Shown here: one piece after another, positions 63,940 to 64,000 of the stretch
How the letters are laid out: every line of letters begins with the position of its first letter
How positions within the stretch are numbered: position 1 is the first letter of the stretch
Assembly (NCBI RefSeq): GCF_001854805.1
Contig: NZ_MBLO01000210.1
Span: 62,001-126,000 of the forward strand
DNA length: 64,000 nt
Source: Pseudofrankia coriaricola
GTDB lineage: Bacteria; Actinomycetota; Actinomycetes; Frankiales; Frankiaceae
Direction of reading: 5' to 3'
Position numbers and translations under genes: made by a program
Notes under the pieces: generated by a model
Databases searched by the model: none
What the model was told of the DNA's origin: nothing
The model's input: the letters and a program-made list of their open reading frames with translations, nothing else

Positions 63940-63977
63940 GACGGGCGTTCCCGCCCGTCGTCGGGCGCTTCGCGCCC
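63940..63977 (-). promoter_or_regulatory. Two hairpins upstream of tsf
   Basis: On the gene strand, GGGCGC-GAA-GCGCCC (63963-63977) is followed by GACGGGCG-GGAA-CGCCCGTC (63940-63959), 27 nt before the tsf ATG. They are in the presumed rpsB-tsf spacer and could act as an attenuator or a processing site between the two genes. Confidence 0.5.
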
Positions 63978-64000
63978 TCCTGCGCTTATTGCGGTTCAGG

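Noticed and set aside
63940-63977. tRNA gene near the right end
   Set aside because: The hairpins are simple stems; no cloverleaf or TTC-loop sequence is present.

Overview
The window is very GC-rich, with GTG/TTG starts, strong GGAGG-type ribosome binding sites and actinobacterial gene neighbourhoods (clgR-pspA, cinA-pgsA, DUF4439 beside rimP, dxr-rseP-ispG-GNAT). Gene content, GC level and protein style point to a Frankia-like actinomycete. The genus is inference; the phylum is well supported. Most genes are on the minus strand, so the region is best read from the right end leftwards.

Backbone, right to left: tsf, pyrH, frr, cdsA, rlmN, a serine-less esterase-like protein, dxr, rseP, ispG and a GNAT protein (63.9-52.2 kb: translation, UMP, CDP-diacylglycerol and MEP isoprenoid functions); a sulfate ABC operon (sbp, cysT, cysW, cysA) with an Rrf2 regulator (52.0-47.5 kb); a plus-strand pair of ferritin-like DUF4439-type proteins (46.2-47.5 kb); rimP, nusA, ylxR, infB, ylxP, rbfA, nrnA, truB (45.9-36.6 kb: 30S maturation, initiation and RNA turnover); ribF, rpsO, pnp, an M16 peptidase, dapB (33.5-27.1 kb); hisS and thyX (22.5-20.2 kb); then dapA, rnj, ftsK, a RodZ-like protein, rimO, pgsA, cinA, clgR and the start of pspA (12.1 kb to position 1). 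Many junctions are 4-nt ATGA or GTGA overlaps, which implies translational coupling.

Accessory modules sit inside this backbone: a type I modification pair hsdM-hsdS with no hsdR between truB and ribF; an Hsp70 plus a J-like/FnIII-like partner between dapB and hisS; xfp-ackA (phosphoketolase and acetate kinase) with a membrane protein and an unknown 556-aa protein between thyX and dapA; and the sulfate operon where related actinobacteria usually carry proS.

The most unusual content is small-scale. Two tandem 47-nt hairpins with three compensated stem base pairs lie between xfp and ackA. One composite repeat family lies inside the coding regions of the rodZ-like gene and rimP and also between genes. 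A second composite palindromic repeat follows rpsO and infB with a near-identical 35-nt core and different flanking stems. A third repeat forms part of the ribosome binding site of several genes. No rRNA, tRNA, CRISPR array, transposase or riboswitch was recognised.
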